DNA of 64,000 nt from Halococcus sediminicola (GTDB lineage Archaea; Halobacteriota; Halobacteria; Halobacteriales; Halococcaceae). The DNA lies in contig NZ_BBMP01000023.1 of NCBI RefSeq assembly GCF_000755245.1, positions 124,001 to 188,000 on the forward strand. The letters run 5' to 3'. Made by a program: the position numbers and the translations under genes. Positions within the stretch are counted from its first letter, which is position 1; every line of letters starts with the position of its first letter. The notes under the pieces are model-generated. The model was not told the DNA's origin and did not search any database. It saw only the letters and a program-made list of their open reading frames with translations. Shown here piece by piece: positions 18,102-27,275 of this stretch.

Positions 18102-19334
18102 ATGGACCACAACGACCGGGCGATCACCAGTCTCGTGGTGCTTTCGCACTCGTTGGTGCACACTTACGAGTTCGCCATCCCGATTTTTATCCCGGTCTGG
18201 CTTGCACAGTTCAACGCGACACCAGCGCTTGTCGGCGGCGCTGTGACCGTCGGTCTCGCCCTGTATGGTGTCGGCTCGCTTCCGTCAGGAATCCTTGCCG
18301 ATCGCATTGGTTCACAACCGCTGTTGGTCGGCTGTCTCGTCGGTATGGGAATCGCTTTCGTCGGGGTGAGTGCTGCGCCGAATCTACCCGTGCTGGCGCT
18401 CGTACTCGCGATCTGGGGAGCCGCGGCAAGCGTTCACCATCCATCAGGATTGACGCTGATCACCAAGGGGGCAAACACCCGCGGCGACGTTTTTGCCTAC
18501 CACGGAATGTCGGGGAACATTGGCACCGCCGTCGGTCCGCTGCTGACAACACTCCTCTTAGTCGTGTTCAGTGACGAGTGGCGGCTTGTAGCGCTCGTGC
18601 TCGCACTGCCGGCGCTCGCGGGAGCCGTACTCGCCGCACGTATCGACGTCGATGAAACAGCGGCTGTCAGTGTAGCGACTGACGGCGGGCAAGCCGACAC
18701 GGGCGTGGAGTCGATGAGCGAGTTCATCGACACCTCGAAGCTCCTGTTTGCAAGTGCGTTTATCATCGTCTTTGGAATGGTGATGAGCTACGGACTCTAC
18801 TACCGTGGCTCGCTCACGTTCCTCCCGCAACTATTCGCTGGATTCAGTGCAATTCAGCCGATTCAGGCCTTCGGAGCGACGTTCGAACCGGGAAACTACG
18901 TCTTCGCTGGTTTGCTCGCCATGGGGATATTCGGCCAGTACACTGGCGGGAAACTCACTGATCGGGTTCCCGTGGAAGTCGGTCTCATCACCGGTTTTAT
19001 CGGGTTGGCAGTACTCGCCGTTGGCTATCTCCCCGCGGCGAACGCCGGTCTCGGACCGTTGCTCGTGCTGTCTGCCGTATTCGGGTTCGTCCTGTTCTAT
19101 GTCCAGCCGTTCTATCAGGCGGCCGTCGCCGAATACACCCCGCCCGCAGCTCGTGGACTTTCGTATGGATTCACCTATCTCGGCGACTTCGGTATTGGGG
19201 CACTCGCCGCCTCGCTCGCGGGGGCAGTTCTCACCTACTTCTCTCCGTTGGTTTTGTTCATGTTGCTAGCCGTCTTCGCCGTGATCGGTGGCGGATTTAG
19301 CGCGTATTTGTTCGTTCGGGCCAGCCCAGAATAG
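18102..19334 (+). CDS. MFS transporter
   Basis: A 410-residue protein with 12 hydrophobic segments. ATG 18102 is used; GTG 18081 would add seven residues. The MFS loop 2-3 motif appears as GILADRIGSQP near residue 65, and the second half has GKLTDRVPVE near 280. The first helix carries SHSLVHTYEF, as in fosmidomycin-resistance-like and other efflux MFS proteins. A hydrophilic loop near 180-205 separates the halves. Substrate unknown; the neighbours (a FxLYD protein and MgtE) give no hint. Confidence 0.87.
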   Translation: MDHNDRAITSLVVLSHSLVHTYEFAIPIFIPVWLAQFNATPALVGGAVTVGLALYGVGSLPSGILADRIGSQPLLVGCLVGMGIAFVGVSAAPNLPVLALVLAIWGAAASVHHPSGLTLITKGANTRGDVFAYHGMSGNIGTAVGPLLTTLLLVVFSDEWRLVALVLALPALAGAVLAARIDVDETAAVSVATDGGQADTGVESMSEFIDTSKLLFASAFIIVFGMVMSYGLYYRGSLTFLPQLFAGFSAIQPIQAFGATFEPGNYVFAGLLAMGIFGQYTGGKLTDRVPVEVGLITGFIGLAVLAVGYLPAANAGLGPLLVLSAVFGFVLFYVQPFYQAAVAEYTPPAARGLSYGFTYLGDFGIGALAASLAGAVLTYFSPLVLFMLLAVFAVIGGGFSAYLFVRASPE

Positions 19335-19433
19335 CAGTCAGACGCTCGCGCGACATAACGGGCGGCCAGCAACCCAAGCAGAGCGCCTTAACGGACCAAT
19401 GCAAAATTTAGGTACTCGGTGAGATCGCCCTTT

Positions 19434-20684
19434 ATGACTGACCAGCTCATGGACATCCAGCAGGCAATTGCGGTCTCTCCGACGCCTGCAACACCCTTTG
19501 CAGAGCTTCCCCAGAACCGCAAGCGGGAGGTGTTCTTCCGCCTGTCGGAGGTGATACAGGAGTCACTGGTTGCGGATATGAATCATCAGCAGTTGCGGGT
19601 GTTCATTCGCAGTCTCGATCCTGACGAAGCCACCGACGTACTCGGAATGGCCGATGAACAAACGCGTGAGGCTGTCCTCGAAGAATTTGGCGACACTCGT
19701 CGAGAGAAACTCGGATTCTTGCTGAAGTTCGATCCCGAAACCGCCGCCGGGGTAATGGACCTCAACTACATCACTGTTAGCTTGGACGCGAGCTTCGACC
19801 GTGTGGCTGAGCGCGTCCGTCGCTTCGAGGATCGAGCGGGCCGATTTCCGACCGTGTTCGTCACTGATGGGACGGAGCTACTGGGCGAACTACCGGGACC
19901 AACACTAGCGATGACCGCCCGAGAATCCGAGACGATCACAGAGTACGTCCATGATGTTCCGTACGTCCGCTATGATTGGCCTGAGACAGAGGTTATTGAA
20001 GTGTTTCAGGCGAATCGTGAGCGTACCGTCGCCGTTCTCGACGAGGAGAACACGATTTTCGGGGTCATTCGTGCTGACGACGTGCTTTCGCTTATCGAGG
20101 AGGAAGCGAGTGAGATCCTCTACGAGTTCACTGGCGTCGCCGAGGAGGAGAGTGTGCTCGATGGGCCACTCAGGAAAATCCGGAGTCGGTACAAATGGCT
20201 CATTATCAACCTCGGAACGGCGTTCATGGCCGCGGCCGTCGTCGGGTTGTTCGAGAGCACTATCGCGGCACTCGCAGTGCTGGCGGCGTATATGCCGGTC
20301 GTCGCGGGGATGGGAGGGAACGCAGGTACTCAGACGATGGCCGTGACCGTTCGCGGTATTTCGCTTGAGCAGGTATCACTCGCAACCGGCACGCGGGCTA
20401 TCATCAACGAAGTCATCGCGAGTGCCGCGAACGGAGTCATTACTGGTGCGCTCGTTGCGGTCATTGCGGCGATATTCAATCAAAGTCCGCTGTTGGGGCT
20501 GGTCATCGGTGTATCGATGGTACTGAACCTCATTATCGCTGGGTTCTTCGGTGCCCTCATCCCGCTTATCCTTGACCGGCTGGGACAAGATCCCGCAACG
20601 TCAGCAACCATCTTCATCACCACGGCGACCGATGTGCTCGGCTTTTTTGCCTTTCTCGGGCTGGCACAAGTCGTCCTGTTGTAG
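19434..20684 (+). CDS. mgtE: MgtE-type magnesium transporter
   Basis: A 416-residue protein started at ATG 19434 rather than GTG 19419. Domain order is MgtE N-domain (about 30-125, with LDPDEATDVLGMADEQ and FDPETAAGVMDL), a CBS pair (about 130-245) and a five-TM pore domain (270-416) with the signature GMGGNAGTQT near 300 and the Mg-site helix TATDVLGFF near 395. MgtE is a Mg-gated channel; the N and CBS domains sense cytoplasmic Mg. The gene stands alone. Confidence 0.94.
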   Translation: MTDQLMDIQQAIAVSPTPATPFAELPQNRKREVFFRLSEVIQESLVADMNHQQLRVFIRSLDPDEATDVLGMADEQTREAVLEEFGDTRREKLGFLLKFDPETAAGVMDLNYITVSLDASFDRVAERVRRFEDRAGRFPTVFVTDGTELLGELPGPTLAMTARESETITEYVHDVPYVRYDWPETEVIEVFQANRERTVAVLDEENTIFGVIRADDVLSLIEEEASEILYEFTGVAEEESVLDGPLRKIRSRYKWLIINLGTAFMAAAVVGLFESTIAALAVLAAYMPVVAGMGGNAGTQTMAVTVRGISLEQVSLATGTRAIINEVIASAANGVITGALVAVIAAIFNQSPLLGLVIGVSMVLNLIIAGFFGALIPLILDRLGQDPATSATIFITTATDVLGFFAFLGLAQVVLL

Positions 20685-20751
20685 GGATCAGCCACGAATT
20701 AGCTCTCCGGAAAGCTGGGGTGGACGACGAGTACAAGGAGACGCGCTTACA

Positions 20752-20925
20752 TCAATCGGCTTTCTGGACGGTAATCGAGTCGTCATACACGCGAACGAAC
20801 ACCTCGTCACCGATCTCAAGACCTGCGATCGAGAGTTCGTCTTCGTGAAGGCTCAGATGAGCATTGTGGTAGCTTCCGTTCTGGTCTTTCGAGCCGCTCG
20901 GGCTGAGTTTCTTCTTTCGAGCCAT
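20752..20925 (-). CDS. Small AbrB-like (SpoVT/AbrB swapped-hairpin) protein
   Basis: A 57-residue protein started at ATG 20925 (MARKKKLSPSG). The C-terminal half, with LEIGDEVFVRVYDDSITVQKA, fits the swapped-hairpin beta strands of AbrB-type DNA-binding or antitoxin proteins, with a basic N-terminus. It is antisense to and just after mgtE. No toxin-like partner lies next to it, so a stand-alone regulator is more likely than a toxin-antitoxin pair. Confidence 0.6.
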   Translation of the reverse strand: MARKKKLSPSGSKDQNGSYHNAHLSLHEDELSIAGLEIGDEVFVRVYDDSITVQKAD

Positions 20926-21245
20926 CGTGACGTAGTCAGCATCCTCCGTGAGCCGTGTTGTTAACCTTTCTGGCAGCCCTTGCCGAGCAAAAGCAGTCGT
21001 AGCAGGAGCCACCACTGGCCGACCAGTACGAGCCCGCCCGGTCCCGGAGATTGCCCCACTGGGCCCACTGTCGGTGAGATATTTCGGAACTATAGCCTGC
21101 GTGTGAATGCAATAGATTTACACGAATAGGAAGGGGAGATATCTAATACGTAACTTACAGAGCATGGTGGCGGCTGCCATCTTCGAAGGGGGTCGACATG
21201 ACTTCGGTGAGAGCGTGCCGGGTGGCGAATGGTGACAGTGCATAC

Positions 21246-22451
21246 ATGAAAGATAACCATCGGCAACGATTGGCTGGAGTATCGAGAGGCAGTTCCCGAC
21301 GGCGATTCCTTCGTGGGGCGGCCATCGGGGGGACTGGACTGTTGGCGGGCTGTCTCGGATCGGCCAGTGGCACCAAAACGACGCTGACAATGGGTTATCA
21401 GCCGTTTTCGGCCCATGCGTGGGAGGCGCTCGTGATGAAACACAGCGATATCCCACAGAAATACCTCCCTGATGGCTACTCGCTCGAATGGCAGTCGGCC
21501 TTGCAAGGAGCGGTTATCGGCAATCGCATCAGCGTCGGGAAGAATCAGGCCGGCTGGATGGGTGACATGCCGGCGCTGACGACCATCGCTCAGACCGAGA
21601 CTCCCGCGAGCCTCGTCGGGCTCGCCAACTGGTCGCGCGGCCAGCAATGTAACCTCCTGATCGTCCCGCGGGATTCGGACATTGAACAAACGTCCGATAT
21701 TGTGGGCAAGAGTATCGGCGTCACGCAAGGCTCGTGTACCCACCGCTATCTCCTCCGTCTGCTCCAAGCCGAGGGAATCAGTACGGACGAGGTTGAAATG
21801 GTCGATACGGGCATCTCGACCATTCTCGCCAACCTCCGTGAGGGCCGCATCGCGGCAGGGGTCGGGTGGGAGCCATCGATAGCGAAGTCGGTCTTTCAGG
21901 ATGACCTCACGCGATACGTCTCAACCGGTGCGGAGTACAATGTCATCGATGCCGGTGGACTCCCGATGACCGACAATCTCATCAATAACCACCGGAAGGC
22001 AGCGAAGGCGATTCTGAAGGCCGAACTCGAAGCGACCCGCGTTCTCGCGACTGACCACGAGCGGACTCTGGATCTGGTCGAACAGGAACAAGACCTCCGA
22101 TATTTCGACCGGGCGACGCTTCGGTGGGGTGTCTACAAGGACCCACCAATCGGCGAAACAGTCAAGCGCTTAGAGTTCGCGACCGACTACGAGCAGGCCA
22201 AGGAGCCGGGGCGGTTGATGAAAGAGACTGCACCGGCGTTCCTCACCGAACAGGGTGCGCTCGAAGCACCGCCGCCACCGGATCGGTACAAACCGGAGAT
22301 ACTCAACGAGGCGGCGGCCGAACTCGGCAAGTCAGTTAACTGGTCACCGCGGTCGGCCGGAGGTTCCAACAACACTTCCACGAACGGCTCGGGCGGGAAT
22401 GCATCGGCGCAGAATGCTTCCGAGGGGAACGATTCCGGAGGCACACGATGA
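21246..22451 (+). CDS. ABC importer substrate-binding lipoprotein (NitT/TauT class)
   Basis: A 401-residue protein started at ATG 21246. It has a Tat signal (RRRFLRGAAIGG) followed by a lipobox LLAGCLG, so the mature protein would be lipid-anchored at the Cys. The body is a type II periplasmic-binding fold of the SsuA/TauA/nitrate class (TMGYQPFSAHAWEAL, DIVGKSIGVTQGS, GRIAAGVGWEP). A Ser/Asn/Gly-rich tail ends the protein. The stop overlaps the first permease start (ATGA). Ligands for this class are sulfonates, nitrate, pyrimidine precursors or metal chelates; the specificity is not readable. Confidence 0.9.
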   Translation: MKDNHRQRLAGVSRGSSRRRFLRGAAIGGTGLLAGCLGSASGTKTTLTMGYQPFSAHAWEALVMKHSDIPQKYLPDGYSLEWQSALQGAVIGNRISVGKNQAGWMGDMPALTTIAQTETPASLVGLANWSRGQQCNLLIVPRDSDIEQTSDIVGKSIGVTQGSCTHRYLLRLLQAEGISTDEVEMVDTGISTILANLREGRIAAGVGWEPSIAKSVFQDDLTRYVSTGAEYNVIDAGGLPMTDNLINNHRKAAKAILKAELEATRVLATDHERTLDLVEQEQDLRYFDRATLRWGVYKDPPIGETVKRLEFATDYEQAKEPGRLMKETAPAFLTEQGALEAPPPPDRYKPEILNEAAAELGKSVNWSPRSAGGSNNTSTNGSGGNASAQNASEGNDSGGTR

Positions 22452-23296
22452 GCACCAGTCCGATAAACGAGCGCCTCGTCAAAGGGTTTGCCAAGAGGCT
22501 TCCATCACCGCTCCGTGGTGCTCGCAAACTCGTCTCGCTCGTCGGTTTCATCGCGATCTGGTGGCTGTTCTACCAGTTCGGCGTACTCAACTTCGAGCAC
22601 TTCGTCAGCCCCACGACCACTATCGTCGAATTCGTCGGCGCGCTCACCGGCCAACCGCTAACCGAGGGCGGCGACACCATCTACCTGCATGCGGTCTACT
22701 CGGGCGCGCGGGTCGCGGTCGGCGTCGTGGTCGCGGCGCTGCTCGCCATCCCACTCGGTCTCGTTATCGGGACGAGCGATCGCTGGGAAAACTTGCTCTA
22801 TCCGGCACTCGAAGCGTTTCGTCCGATTCCACCCATCTCGTGGCTGCCCGTCGCCATCATCGTCTTTCCGGCGCTCGCGGTGGGGGCAGTATCGGTGCCG
22901 CTGCCCGCACTGTTCGTGGTGTTCATCGGGGCCTTCTTCCCCATCTTCACGAACACCCTCGAGGGCGCACGCACCATCGAGATCGAGTACACGCAAGCCG
23001 CGCGCTCGCTCGGGGCCTCCTCGGGGGACATCTTCCGACACGTGATCTTGCCGGCAACCTTGCCCTCGATCATCACCGGGCTCTCGCTGGGTGTCGGTCT
23101 CGGCTGGATTACCGTCGTCGCCGCTGAGCTGCTGACCGGTGGACCGGGATTGGGCTACATCATCATCCAGGGTTCGCGACTGCTACAGAATCAAATCGTC
23201 GTCATCGGGATGCTCGCCGTCGGTGCGCTCGGATACGCCTCTTCGGCGTTCGTCGAGGCACTCGGCCGGTGGCTAACGCCATGGTCGGTGGAGTAA
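22448..23296 (+). CDS. ABC importer permease (SsuC/TauC type), first
   Basis: A 282-residue protein with six TM segments and the cytoplasmic EAA loop EIEYTQAARSLGASSGDIF near residue 180, which docks to the ATPase. The start overlaps the stop of the binding-protein gene by four bases. It is related to the second permease at 23415, so the pair may form a heterodimeric channel. Confidence 0.92.
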   Translation: MSTSPINERLVKGFAKRLPSPLRGARKLVSLVGFIAIWWLFYQFGVLNFEHFVSPTTTIVEFVGALTGQPLTEGGDTIYLHAVYSGARVAVGVVVAALLAIPLGLVIGTSDRWENLLYPALEAFRPIPPISWLPVAIIVFPALAVGAVSVPLPALFVVFIGAFFPIFTNTLEGARTIEIEYTQAARSLGASSGDIFRHVILPATLPSIITGLSLGVGLGWITVVAAELLTGGPGLGYIIIQGSRLLQNQIVVIGMLAVGALGYASSAFVEALGRWLTPWSVE

Positions 23297-23298
23297 GC

Positions 23299-23415
23299 AT
23301 GGATGAACACGACGACACCACGACAGATCGGTTCAACGAACTCCAGAGCCGAGCCATCGAGAACATCCACGACGAGGCCGAGAGCGCGATGAAACAGGCG
23401 GAGGGATGGGTCTGA
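23299..23415 (+). CDS. 38-residue acidic ORF inside the ABC operon
   Basis: ATG 23299 follows the first permease stop by two bases, and the TGA at 23413-23415 overlaps the preferred start of the second permease by one base (TGATG). The product (MDEHDDTTTDRFNELQSRAI..., 38 residues) is acidic and predicted helical, without a membrane segment. Coupled spacing at both ends suggests a translated small subunit or coupler. No homologue is recognised, so function is open. Confidence 0.55.
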   Translation: MDEHDDTTTDRFNELQSRAIENIHDEAESAMKQAEGWV

Positions 23416-24173
23416 TGGCGTACGAACAACGCCTCCAACAGGCGGCGTCGCTGCTTTCCATACTAGCCATCTGGGCGCTCGGAACGATGGTCGTGGACAT
23501 CATCCCGAGCCTCCCTTCACCCGTTGAGGTGGCGGTCGCGTTCGCCGGTGCAGCCGCCAGCATTTCCTTCTGGGAGGAAGTCACCCGCAGCACGTTCCGG
23601 GTGTATCTTTCCTTCATCGTCGCGGCGGTCGTCGCGATCCCGCTGGGACTGCTCATCGGGCGCAGCGAGACCATCTCCGACCTGACGTTTCCGGCGCTCG
23701 AAGTGCTTCGGCCGATTCCACCGATTGCGTGGTATCCAGCGCTGACGATCATCCTGTTCACGCCCGCGAACATCGTCCGGTTCATCATCTTTTTAGCGGC
23801 CTTTTTCCCGATCTTGCTCAATACCGTCGAGGGCGTTCGTGGTGTTGAGGAGGAGTACCCGCAGGCGGCGCGCTCGCTCGGGGCCTCGCCGCCCCAGACG
23901 ATGCGTCACGTCATCCTGCCCGGTGCGCTGCCGTCGATATACACGGGACTTGTGAACGCGATGGGGCTGGCATGGGTGAGCCTCGTTGCTGCGGAGTTGC
24001 TGTCGAGCAGCGGTCTCGGCTACTTCATCTGGAACGCCTTCACCGCGGGCGCGTACTCGAACATCATCGTCGGGATGATAGCGGTCGGCGTGCTGGGGTA
24101 TGGCTCCTCAGCGCTACTGCGCCGGCTCGGTACCCGCCGGATAGCGTGGCTTCAAACCGCCGAAGGGCAGTAA
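23415..24173 (+). CDS. ABC importer permease (SsuC/TauC type), second
   Basis: A 252-residue protein; ATG 23415 overlaps the small ORF stop, and ATG 23406 would add three residues. It has six TM helices and the EAA loop EEEYPQAARSLGASPPQTM near residue 150. It closely resembles the first permease. No ATPase gene follows: the stop codon TAA at 24171-24173 lies within a sequence identical to the left end of an IS200/IS605-type element, suggesting loss of the downstream gene. Confidence 0.9.
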   Translation: MAYEQRLQQAASLLSILAIWALGTMVVDIIPSLPSPVEVAVAFAGAAASISFWEEVTRSTFRVYLSFIVAAVVAIPLGLLIGRSETISDLTFPALEVLRPIPPIAWYPALTIILFTPANIVRFIIFLAAFFPILLNTVEGVRGVEEEYPQAARSLGASPPQTMRHVILPGALPSIYTGLVNAMGLAWVSLVAAELLSSSGLGYFIWNAFTAGAYSNIIVGMIAVGVLGYGSSALLRRLGTRRIAWLQTAEGQ

Positions 24174-24201
24174 GCAAGCGGAAACCCACGACAGACGTGG
24201 G
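24168..24201 (+). repeat. Orphan IS200/IS605-type left end
   Basis: CAGTAAGCAAGCGGAA at 24168-24183 is identical to 33526-33541 at the left end of the complete element at 33.5 kb. Like that copy, it is followed by a hairpin (CCCACG, five bases, CGTGGG at 24185-24201). No transposase or right end follows, so this is a relic. It begins inside the last codons of the second permease. Confidence 0.7.
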
Positions 24202-24410
24202 GAGAATATCAGCGTGGCGAACCGACCAAAGAGGAGGCAGAACGAATTTGTGTAACTCAGGTTGCTTTTTTCAAAACGTTATACTATTCCGAATCACGTC
24301 AAAGCATTCGTCCGAAAATAGGTGTTTGAGGTTCCCTACCATATTTATTCTTGTAGAACTTTATTAATATAGCCAAAAGGTAGATATAGCTTCAACGCTA
24401 CTAATACTCT

Positions 24411-25238
24411 ATGACAATCAACTCGAACCAGATGGGAACATCGGTTGGCGAGAACCTTCGGACAATCCTTGTCGAGGAAAGCGGAGAGATCATCGCTGTC
24501 GGTTTCGATAGGGATTCGACACGCGAGTTCGTCGAGATACTCGCCGAGAGCGACGAGCCGCCGAAAGCGCGCCTGCTCGTCGAAGAAGACGTGCTGAAAT
24601 GGGTCCGCGATGATTTCGTATTGGCGAGCACGGCAGCGGATCTGCTTGAAGCGGACACCTTGGAAATACGGGCAGCCACCGATCAGTTAGATGGCGCGTT
24701 GGTGGTGACTGAGGAGACGGTCATCTCGCTGCTCACATCGGACGAGCACAGCGCCGCGCTGGTGACTGACGACGAGGAGTTCGTCGCGGCGGCTCGTAAG
24801 CATTGGAACGACCTCTGGGAGAGTGGAGAAGAGTTCGATCTACGGACGCCGGCGTACACGCGCGTGCTGGAATCGCTCGGTGAGAAATTCGGCTCGGGGA
24901 TGGAGACGGACTTTCGGACAGCTCTGGAACCGGTCGAGAGCATGGAGAACGGCGGACTGGATGAAGTAGGGTTGAGCCTGCTGGTGGCAGCCAAACACGA
25001 ACAGCTGCTGTACGATATCTCGCGATGGGGTGAGGATGCAGGCGTTGCGAGTAAGGCGACGTTCTCACGGACGAAGACCCACCTCGAAGAGCAGGGATTA
25101 CTCGAGACGGAGAAAGTACCTATCGAGGTCGGGCGTCCGCGCTTGCGTCTACTGCTGGGCGATGAGCGCCTGCGCGAGGCGGATGCTGAGGAGTTAGCAA
25201 GCGTCGCTCACGAACTGCTTGCGACGGCTCCGGCGTAG
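24411..25238 (+). CDS. tbsP: TbsP-like transcriptional regulator (DUF5821)
   Basis: A 275-residue protein. The N-terminal half is an alpha/beta domain (about 15-135, with ILVEESGEIIAVGFDRDS) and the C-terminal part (about 180-270) is a winged helix (LLYDISRWGEDAGVASKATF, then SRTKTHLEEQGLLETEKV). This is the layout of the haloarchaeal DUF5821 family, to which the glucose-responsive regulator TbsP of Haloferax belongs. The region before it is AT-rich (TTTATTAATATA at about 24360). The family call is from memory of its pattern, so moderately confident; targets here are unknown. Confidence 0.72.
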   Translation: MTINSNQMGTSVGENLRTILVEESGEIIAVGFDRDSTREFVEILAESDEPPKARLLVEEDVLKWVRDDFVLASTAADLLEADTLEIRAATDQLDGALVVTEETVISLLTSDEHSAALVTDDEEFVAAARKHWNDLWESGEEFDLRTPAYTRVLESLGEKFGSGMETDFRTALEPVESMENGGLDEVGLSLLVAAKHEQLLYDISRWGEDAGVASKATFSRTKTHLEEQGLLETEKVPIEVGRPRLRLLLGDERLREADAEELASVAHELLATAPA

Positions 25239-25343
25239 CTGCCGAGCGATTAATCGAGATGGAGTTGTTGGTAGTGTAACTCGCCTTGGAATCGTATTCG
25301 GCACTTGGTCTGTTTTCGATATCGACAGTGGTGCAGTATCAAC

Positions 25344-26069
25344 TTATTCGTTGGGTCGTTGACTCAGCAATCGCTCGGCCGACCGAGGTGGTCTGTTTGC
25401 GAGGATGTTCGAGATTCCTCGCCGCAGGCGTTCGGAGGCGGCTTGATTCGAAATATTGAATGAATCGGCGAGATTGTCCATCGTCGTGTTACGGGGAACG
25501 TTAAAATAGCCCTCATTGGTAGCCGCCGTGAGTAGCTCGTCTTGTGCAACGGTCAGTCCGGTTGGTTTGCTATCAACACCAGAAGACGTCGGCTGCAGGC
25601 TGTTGAGGGCAAACGAGTAGCCGTGATCTGCACAGTAGTCACGACAGGCCACGAGCGCATCCCGGTTGGGAAAGCGCATGCGTATCCACTTTCCCTCGTA
25701 GTCAAGCGTACAGCCGAGCAACACGCCGCCGAGGTTGATCCACCCCCAGTAGGTTGTCGCCGCACCCGAGAGCCGTACTTGGTACAGTTTCTGGTCAGCG
25801 TCCGTGCCGCTCAGCACTTCGATGGTCTGAATCGATGGTTCGTTTTCGAGGCCCCGTTCGAGCGTTGCGAGATCGGGGCCATTCGCCCAGAACGTGATCA
25901 GGACGGTCTCGCTATCACAGGCAGTCATTCCTTCGACGATCAGCTGTGTGTTGGGTAGCTCATCGAGGATGGCCACATAGCTCGGCCGGTCGATGACGAA
26001 TTCGGCGACGAGGCTCGTTTCGAATTGTGCGCGCTCGTTTTCGTTGTTTCTCGTGTCTGTCTGAGTCAT
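25344..26069 (-). CDS. HTH_10 (Bat-type) transcriptional regulator
   Basis: A 241-residue protein with an N-terminal sensory alpha/beta region (about 20-150) and a C-terminal HTH_10 domain (LTVAQDELLTAATNEGYF near 173, then NISNQAASERLRRG near 210). It is a cytoplasmic DNA-binding regulator of the bacterio-opsin-activator superfamily. Its HTH coding segment 25419-25446 is 27/28 identical to a relic at 30814-30841, showing that a close paralogue was once present there. Confidence 0.85.
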   Translation of the reverse strand: MTQTDTRNNENERAQFETSLVAEFVIDRPSYVAILDELPNTQLIVEGMTACDSETVLITFWANGPDLATLERGLENEPSIQTIEVLSGTDADQKLYQVRLSGAATTYWGWINLGGVLLGCTLDYEGKWIRMRFPNRDALVACRDYCADHGYSFALNSLQPTSSGVDSKPTGLTVAQDELLTAATNEGYFNVPRNTTMDNLADSFNISNQAASERLRRGISNILANRPPRSAERLLSQRPNE

Positions 26070-26296
26070 AGGCTAATGTTGTTATCCAGATGAATTCATT
26101 GATTTCACATTTAGTAGGCTAACGATCCTCCCATTTGGGACGAGCGACAGCGACGATAACATTCAGGGCTCTCAGGTCGCTGAATGCGCGCAACGTCTGT
26201 CGAGGATGAGTGGCTTTTAGCTTGGATATGTGATTGTGGAGGAATTTTAGACCTACTACAATGAAACGTCTTACGGTGGAGCCGCTGTTTGCAAGG

Positions 26297-26500
26297 TCAG
26301 CTGTCGGTATTAGTAGTTGCGGGGAATTGGTTGGCGACTTTTGTGATCAGCACCTCGTAATCTTGGACGTTGGGTTCGGGCGAATGCACGAAATACGCGC
26401 CGGCAAGCGGTGCGTTTCTGTCCCGTGCTTCGGTAATAAGTTGATGAAGACGGGTTTCGAATTCCGTCTCAGTCATCGGCTTCGAACAGTTTGGGGTCAT
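26297..26500 (-). CDS. Small conserved haloarchaeal protein
   Basis: A 67-residue acidic protein started at ATG 26500; ATG 26476 (MTETEFETRLHQL) is an alternative. It reads as helix (TEFETRLHQLITEARDR) followed by a small beta part (AGAYFVHSPEPNVQDYEVLI). The pattern recurs in haloarchaeal hypothetical proteins, but no function is known. No operon partner. Confidence 0.55.
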   Translation of the reverse strand: MTPNCSKPMTETEFETRLHQLITEARDRNAPLAGAYFVHSPEPNVQDYEVLITKVANQFPATTNTDS

Positions 26501-26899
26501 GGAGTTTTCACCTCGGGGGTCGAAGGCGCGTCTACAAGAGAAATCCACGCCAGAGGACGGTGACACCGTCCGTTGGATAATGTGAACGAGCTGTATAGCG
26601 TGCTTCGTGCTCGAATGAAGGTCATACTCTCTCATGACTCTTTGGCATTGGAACTCATGGACAGTCATCTGAGTAGCGGATGCTTCGTTGTTCGTGGCGA
26701 CGAGCTAATGCACTCCTTTGGATGTCTGGGACTGTGGTTTCCGAGAGTGCTTCGTATATAATACTAAGATCGACAGGGAGGGATGCTGAGAGTCACTCAG
26801 CGACTGTCAGTGAGGCCAATGGCGATGATTTCCACGGCGAGTAGTGGCCCCGGTGCTCAGAGAAGAGGACTCACCGAAATAAATACGAATCAGAGGTGT
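26501..26899. other. Gene-poor stretch
   Basis: About 400 bases in which no frame looks coding on either strand. It leads into the relic of a short-chain dehydrogenase on the right, so the whole stretch may be remnant DNA. Confidence 0.4.
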
Positions 26900-27001
26900 G
26901 TTGTGAGGGGTGTATCGCGGGTCTCATCCGCTTCGTCGCGGGTAAAGACGAAGTACATGACGGACCAGATTCTCGCCGTCAACGGCGGCATGGAGTGGTA
27001 G
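26900..27001 (+). pseudogene. Relic of a short-chain dehydrogenase C-terminus
   Basis: One frame encodes CIAGLIRFVAGKDE and, after a one-base shift, another encodes KYMTDQILAVNGGMEW followed by TAG. Together they match the last 30 residues of classical SDR oxidoreductases (the typical ending is TGQxxxVDGGMxW). Nothing resembling the Rossmann nucleotide-binding half is found upstream, so only the 3' tail survives. Confidence 0.7.
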
Positions 27002-27176
27002 TATAGCGAGTGAGTTGCTCGCGGCGGCTCCGGCCTGACTGAGGGCACGATTGAGTACTGAAGTTTTTGCGGAGTTGGAGAACAACTGTGGTCACAGCGA
27101 TGTGTCGCGATCATTGAGGAGAAAAAGGGTGGCGGTGGGGACAACCTTTACAGAGTCTGGCGTGGTGGCTGTCAGT

Positions 27177-27275
27177 ATGATAGGGGGACTCATCCGGGTT
27201 GATGACGATGCGGAGTCGGAACTCGAAGCGCTGGGGTCACTTCCACAACCGGGGAATCGATATGAGTCGGCGTGA
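27177..27275 (+). CDS. Possible 32-residue ORF
   Basis: ATG 27177 opens MIGGLIRVDDDAESELEALG and ends at TGA 27275, overlapping the next gene by 14 bases. The acidic composition is haloarchaeal, but there is no family match, so this is tentative. Confidence 0.25.
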   Translation: MIGGLIRVDDDAESELEALGSLPQPGNRYESA

